A stretch of 64,000 nt of DNA from an uncultured Lachnospiraceae bacterium (GTDB taxonomy: Bacteria; Bacillota; Clostridia; Lachnospirales; Lachnospiraceae). Below are positions 60,119 to 64,000 of this stretch, piece after piece. Every line of letters begins with the position of its first letter. Position 1 is the first letter of the stretch. The notes below the pieces were generated by a model. The model ran no database searches. It was not told the DNA's origin and was given only the letters and a program-made list of their open reading frames with translations. The stretch is from positions 6,822 through 70,821 of the forward strand of contig CAJTVD010000009.1 of NCBI GenBank assembly GCA_910579495.1, written 5' to 3'. The position numbers and the translations under genes were made by a program.

Positions 60119-61450
60119 TTATTCTACTTTATCTTTGTATTTTACCCGGAAAATCCGGCGGAGGGATTCGTCGATCCGCTCTTGCGTCAGGGTCCCGTTG
60201 TTTACCGCTTCCAGTACGCCTGTATAAGCAGCCTCAAAGTCTTCCGGCATTAAAATCATGTCCGCCCCCGCCTGCAGTGCCTTCACTGCCGCTTCGTCCG
60301 ATGTGTAATATTCCGTGATCGCCCCCATATTCATGGCGTCAGTAATCACGATCCCCTGATAGCCAAGCTGCCCCCGCAGAATATCCGTAATCATTATCCC
60401 GGAAATGGAAGCCGGCGTATTATCCCCGGTGACCTTCTCCATAGATATATGCCCTGCCATCACAAAGTCCGCCCCTGCGCCAATCCCTGCCTGGTAAACG
60501 GTAAAATCATTAGCCTGCAGCTCTTCCAGGGTCTTTTCCGAGTTGGCCATCCCGGCGCTGATATCATCTAGCGTATCCCCCAGCCCCGGGAAATACTTCA
60601 GGCAGGCACTGACTTTGGCGCTTTGCAGCCCTTCCACTGCGGCGGATACCATAGATGCCGCCTGTACCGCGTCAGGGCCAAAGGAACGGTTCCCAATCAC
60701 AGTATTCCCTTCCGCTACAATATCTGCTACCGGGGCGAAATCCATGTTAAAGCCAAGGCCAGACAGATATCCGCCAATCAGCGCCCCTGCTTCCCGTGCC
60801 CTTCCCGGGTCCCCGGCAGCGCCGATATCCGCCATGCTTCCCACATTTTCCCCAAGCCCCTTTTCCGCAACCGGGCTTATGGTGCCGCCTTCCTCCTCAA
60901 TGCCCAGGAAAATTGGGTACTTGCTCCAATTTCTGGTATTGGACAGCATTTCCGTAAGCTGTTCCGCGCTTTGTATATTTTTAGCAGAATAAACTAGGCC
61001 GCCCACAGGCCGCTCCCCTAATTTTGCTTTCGTGGTATCCCCTGCCCTGACAACCGTCTCTGTGCCTGTAAGCGCCTCCGGGGTAATCATGAACAGCCCT
61101 GCCACCTTATCTTCAATGGGCATCTCTGAAATACAGGAATTTACAATTTCATCTATATAATTGGGCTCCTCCTGAGGCGGTGCCTGTTCCACTGACTGGT
61201 CCGGCGCTTCCACCACTGGCGGCTCCTCCCCTTCCCCTTGCAGCTCATCCATCTGCTTTTGCAGTTCATCTGCATATTTTTTTTCACCAAAGGCTGACAA
61301 AAGCTTCCTGACGCCGATTACGCCCCCCACAACCAAGCCTGCAAGAACCAGGGCTAGAACAACAAAGGAAAGGATCCGGTTCCTTATCCTGCGTTTGCGC
61401 CTGTATTCTCTTCTGTCCATCTCCTCAACAATTGACTCATCGTTTGCCAT
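60119..61450 (-). CDS. Membrane-anchored glycoside hydrolase family 3 protein (NagZ-like)
   Basis: 443 residues. A basic cytoplasmic N-terminus, one membrane helix (about 25-45) and an acidic/Pro linker precede the GH3 barrel (about 100-435). GH3 features: GLNMDFAPVADI-type segment, NRSFG, KYFPGLGDT and the nucleophile Asp in GIVITDAMNMGAI (about 358). The family cleaves beta-linked N-acetylglucosamine, often in wall recycling. In NagZ enzymes the general acid His follows the KH(F/I)PG(H/L)G loop as D-S-H; here the loop reads DDISAG with no His, and KH is KY. Activity may be altered or lost. Start ATG 61450 follows GGAGGGAAGAGAACT. Confidence 0.88.
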   Translation of the reverse strand: MANDESIVEEMDRREYRRKRRIRNRILSFVVLALVLAGLVVGGVIGVRKLLSAFGEKKYADELQKQMDELQGEGEEPPVVEAPDQSVEQAPPQEEPNYIDEIVNSCISEMPIEDKVAGLFMITPEALTGTETVVRAGDTTKAKLGERPVGGLVYSAKNIQSAEQLTEMLSNTRNWSKYPIFLGIEEEGGTISPVAEKGLGENVGSMADIGAAGDPGRAREAGALIGGYLSGLGFNMDFAPVADIVAEGNTVIGNRSFGPDAVQAASMVSAAVEGLQSAKVSACLKYFPGLGDTLDDISAGMANSEKTLEELQANDFTVYQAGIGAGADFVMAGHISMEKVTGDNTPASISGIMITDILRGQLGYQGIVITDAMNMGAITEYYTSDEAAVKALQAGADMILMPEDFEAAYTGVLEAVNNGTLTQERIDESLRRIFRVKYKDKVE

Positions 61451-61471
61451 AGTTCTCTTCCCTCCGTACAA

Positions 61472-62272
61472 TATACTCTATCATAACTTATTTGCTGTCT
61501 GATTTCCACCTTAAATTGCACAGAATCAAAAATAAGAGACTATCTGTTTCCCCTTACCACTATCTCCACGTACCAAAAACAAACAGGGACAATTTCGCTG
61601 GCTAAATGTCGAAGCGGATACCAATCTCCCTGATCAGTACCCGCTTCTATACTTCGCTATCCAATGGCCTATACCTCCTTGTCCCCTTATGGATAATGTA
61701 CCATATTCAGTTGTTCTTTCTCTTTCGTACCTTTCTCCCTTTTCATTTGTACGGTTGTACTGTAACATCTATTCCTTCTTCCTTTGTCAATCGTTACTTT
61801 TTCTTGTGTGCTTGATACGAATTCGAAATTCACTTTCTTTAGTACCTCACTCTTTCGTACTTTAAAAGTTTTTGATTTTCACATTTTTGTTATCTTGCCT
61901 GTGGCAGATAACCTATTTTACGTTTTCGGTGGTCCGTACCTTCCTTTCTTTAAGATTTTATCTATGTGAATTTGTTTTTGTAAGTTTATTATAACCAGAT
62001 CCCTTTAATTTGTCAACACATTTTTTCAATTTTTTATTCTTTTTTTCATTTTTCTTCTTTTATAGCATTTTTATCTGTTTTTATGTCTAATTTTGTAAAT
62101 TTGTCCCACTATTTTCCATTTTCCTTCCCCCTTCCCCGCCGTGGGCCAAATACGCCGGTTTAGCGGCCCCTCCTCCCCGGGGCTGCGCAATCGGGCAGGG
62201 GAAATTTTATCCCTACTCGCCGCGCGGGGCATACGTTGTGTAAGCAACAATTCCATCTGTGCGCCCTGGACA
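61472..62272. other. About 800-bp stretch without a supportable gene
   Basis: 61690-62100 is strongly T-rich on the plus strand (purine-rich on minus) and contains short recurring TTTCGTAC words (near 61725 and 61853). Small minus-strand frames exist; one of 44 codons from about 61770 has a ribosome-like GGAAGAAGGAATAG before ATG, but it resembles nothing. 62130-62260 is by contrast GC-rich with short palindromes (CCCCGGGG, CGCCGCGCGG). A possible structured RNA at 61576-61686 is listed separately. Confidence 0.6.
61576..61686 (-). ncRNA. Possible structured RNA of about 110 nt
   Basis: On the minus strand GGGGACAA (61686-61679) can pair with TTGTCCC (61592-61586), enclosing an 11-bp hairpin GAAGCGGGTAC/GTATCCGCTTC with one G-U pair. 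The closing arm is followed by TGTTTGTTTTT, like a terminator tail. No promoter is obvious and it matches no RNA family I can name. It may be a leader, a small RNA or chance. Confidence 0.35.
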
Positions 62273-62307
62273 TAAAAACAGCCGGAAAGCAGCCAAGCTT
62301 TCCGGCT
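62273..62307 (-). terminator. Rho-independent terminator of glyA
   Basis: AGCCGGAAAGC (62280-62290) pairs with GCTTTCCGGCT (62297-62307) over a 6-nt loop. On the minus strand the stem is followed by GTTTTTAT. It lies about 40 bp past the glyA stop codon. Confidence 0.9.
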
Positions 62308-62345
62308 TCCAAAATTCTGGCACTGTGGAACCGCTGGTTATGATA

Positions 62346-63584
62346 CTAGGCCAACGGATATTTGTCTGTGAGTTTCTGTACAATGGCCCTTGCTTCCGGG
62401 ATCTTTTCTTCCCCTCCTTTGACGATGATGGCGATTGCCTCCGCAATCTCCCCCATATCCTCTGTATTCATGCCCCTGGAAGTGACTGCCGGTGTCCCAA
62501 GGCGGATACCGCTGGTCACAAAAGGAGATTTGGGGTCATTGGGAATGGTATTTTTATTGGCTGTAATATGGGCCTCATCCAGCATTTTTTCCACTGCCTT
62601 CCCTGTCAGCCCATAATTGGTAAGGTCCACCAGCATCAGGTGGTTGTCCGTCCCCCCGGATACAATCTTGATCCCTCTTTCCATCAGCCCGCTGCACAAT
62701 GCCTGGGCATTATCCACAATGGCCTTCTGGTAACGCCTGAAATCCTCTGAGAGGGCTTCCTTGAAGCAGACTGCCTTTGCTGCGATCACGTGCATTAAAG
62801 GCCCTCCCTGGATCCCCGGGAATATGGCTTTGTTAAAGTTATATTTTTCCGCTGCCTCCCTGCCGGAGAGGATCAGGCCGCCCCTGGGGCCCCTTAATGT
62901 CTTGTGGGTTGTGGTAGTGGTCACATCCGCATAAGGAATTGGGCTCGGGTGCAGCCCTGCTGCTACCAGCCCCGCAATATGCGCCATGTCTACCATCAAA
63001 ACAGCGCCCACCAGGTCGGCAACCTCCCTGAATTTCTCAAAATCAATGGTACGGGCATAGGCGGAAGCCCCCGCAATAATCATTTTGGGCCGGCACGCCA
63101 GCGCAGTCTCCTTAAGCTTGCCATAGTCCAAAAATCCCTCCCCATCCACTCCGTAAGGGACAATCTTAAAATATTTGCCGGAAATATTCACCGGGCTTCC
63201 ATGGGTTAAATGGCCGCCATGGTCCAGGTTCATTCCCATCACCGTATCGCCAGGATTGCAGATGGCAAACTGTACCGCCAGGTTTGCCTGGGCGCCTGAA
63301 TGGGGCTGGACATTGGCATACTCGCAGCCAAATAGCTCCTTTGCCCTTTCAATGGCAAGATTCTCCACCACGTCTACACACTGGCAGCCGCCATAATATC
63401 GTTTGCCCGGATATCCTTCCGCATACTTGTTGGTCAGCGGGCTTCCCATCGCCGCCATAACCCCTTTGCTTACCCAGTTTTCCGATGCAATAAGTTCAAT
63501 GTGGCTGTCCTGCCTCTCCTGCTCGTCCACAATCGCCTGGGCGATTTCCGGGTCAACCTTTTTTACTTCCTCTAGCGAATACAT
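62346..63584 (-). CDS. glyA: Serine hydroxymethyltransferase
   Basis: 412 residues, full length for the bacterial family. It interconverts serine and glycine with tetrahydrofolate, supplying one-carbon units. SENWVS near residue 34, YAEGYPGKRYYGG (about 55), the PLP lysine in TTTTTHKTLRGPRGG (about 226-240) and the C-terminal GIRLGTPAVTSRGM are all diagnostic. Start ATG 63584 follows TGGAGGATCAGA. A TATAAT-like -10 lies near 63641 on the minus strand, with a weak AT-rich -35. It is monocistronic, with its own terminator. Confidence 0.97.
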   Translation of the reverse strand: MYSLEEVKKVDPEIAQAIVDEQERQDSHIELIASENWVSKGVMAAMGSPLTNKYAEGYPGKRYYGGCQCVDVVENLAIERAKELFGCEYANVQPHSGAQANLAVQFAICNPGDTVMGMNLDHGGHLTHGSPVNISGKYFKIVPYGVDGEGFLDYGKLKETALACRPKMIIAGASAYARTIDFEKFREVADLVGAVLMVDMAHIAGLVAAGLHPSPIPYADVTTTTTHKTLRGPRGGLILSGREAAEKYNFNKAIFPGIQGGPLMHVIAAKAVCFKEALSEDFRRYQKAIVDNAQALCSGLMERGIKIVSGGTDNHLMLVDLTNYGLTGKAVEKMLDEAHITANKNTIPNDPKSPFVTSGIRLGTPAVTSRGMNTEDMGEIAEAIAIIVKGGEEKIPEARAIVQKLTDKYPLA

Positions 63585-63786
63585 TCTGATCCTCCATTCC
63601 AGTTATTTTCATCATTATACATAAGAAATAATTTTTAATCATTATAGCATAAACTTTTTTAGAAAAAAACCTTTTGTTCTTTGAATCCGGAAAAATCTGC
63701 GGAAATAATTTTCAGGCATAATTTTTTATTTTCTGCAAAACAATATTCCCGTGCCAATTCATTTCACTTAATAACCAGGAGGTCTT

Positions 63787-64000
63787 ATGGAAGAAAAAGA
63801 AATCATACCTGACTCAACGCTTGCAAAGAATACGTTAGATTCCATTCCCCAGCCCAAACCGGGCGCAAAGGATATTGTGGGGCTTGTAAAGTCAAACGGG
63901 CGGGTCAATGGCTACCAGCTTTCTGACGGGACTTGCGTATCCAAAGAAGAAGGGGTCGCGCTGGCAAAAGAAGGGAATATCAACAGTGTGGGCATTGCCC
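63787..64000 (+). CDS. DUF3892-like protein, cut by the window edge
   Basis: Open from ATG 63787, after a strong AGGAGG site, to the window end (71 codons). After a short polar N-terminus and a Pro-rich linker, the segment with NGRVNGYQLSDGTCVSKEEGVALAKEG (in pieces) matches the small DUF3892 domain, a 50-60 residue module of unknown function common in Clostridia, where the YQLSDG and SKEEA-type parts are conserved. The rest of the protein is unseen, so a larger repeat-containing protein is possible. Divergent from glyA. Confidence 0.7.
   Translation, partial: MEEKEIIPDSTLAKNTLDSIPQPKPGAKDIVGLVKSNGRVNGYQLSDGTCVSKEEGVALAKEGNINSVGIA

Noticed and set aside
61700..61970. Small minus-strand ORFs in the T-rich gap as genes
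   Set aside because: They are short, of low complexity and resemble nothing; one has a plausible ribosome site but that is not enough.

Overview
The window reads as a chromosomal segment of an anaerobic, low-to-mid-GC Gram-positive bacterium, most likely a gut-type Lachnospiraceae or related Clostridia. Supporting signs are AGGAGG-type ribosome sites, sigma-A promoters with 17-18 bp spacers, many BceAB/LanFEG-type ABC transporters with two-component systems, an anaerobic sulfatase maturase, larBEC and GH32. I see no rRNA, tRNA, CRISPR array or intact transposase.

Layout. 1-4.9 kb: 104-bp tandem repeats, then a MarR regulator and a heterodimeric ABC exporter, whose second gene looks frameshifted at a 7-G run near its 5' end. 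4.9-11.1 kb: an Rpn/YhgA-like nuclease, a response regulator with a soluble kinase, and a MacB/BceAB-like ABC pair. 11.1-20.5 kb: one strong-promoter operon on the minus strand encoding a coiled-coil membrane protein, two dynamin-like GTPases, an SF1 (COG1112-like) helicase and a PLD-family protein. This is the best candidate for an undescribed defence system. 20.5-25.1 kb: a radical-SAM sulfatase maturase and a large secreted transglutaminase-like surface protein. 25.2-28.3 kb: a sigma-factor/membrane-protein fusion that lacks sigma region 4, with an ABC transporter. 28.4-33.5 kb: an AAA-ATPase/PD-(D/E)XK protein and the nickel-pincer cofactor genes larB-larE-larC. 33.5-36.7 kb: a TetR regulator with a membrane protein, and GH32 under a LacI-type operator.

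36.7-42.4 kb is visibly AT-rich and looks acquired: GNAT, alpha/beta hydrolase, nucleoside phosphorylase, GrpB-like protein, an N6-adenine methylase and a frameshifted specificity subunit. A 112-bp fragment of the lacI-type gene found at 42.6-43.6 kb lies upstream of the methylase. At 43.7-46.7 kb a two-component/ABC locus has lost the DNA-binding half of its regulator and the N-terminus of its kinase. The doubled 16-bp regulator-type site in the ABC promoter is still intact.

46.7-64 kb: YbaK deacylase, a chemoreceptor, and a FecCD/BtuCD-type transporter whose binding protein sits on the opposite strand beside a siroheme synthase. These are followed by thiamine pyrophosphokinase, a TetR regulator with a 1668-aa RND transporter carrying a long coiled-coil/DSG-repeat insertion, a GH3 protein, a long non-coding stretch with a possible structured RNA, glyA, and the start of a DUF3892-like gene.

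Two themes recur. Sensing/transport modules (regulator + kinase + ABC) are abundant, and two of them carry deletions that remove exactly the DNA-binding part of the regulator. Several loci also contain repeats or homopolymers that could vary between strains.
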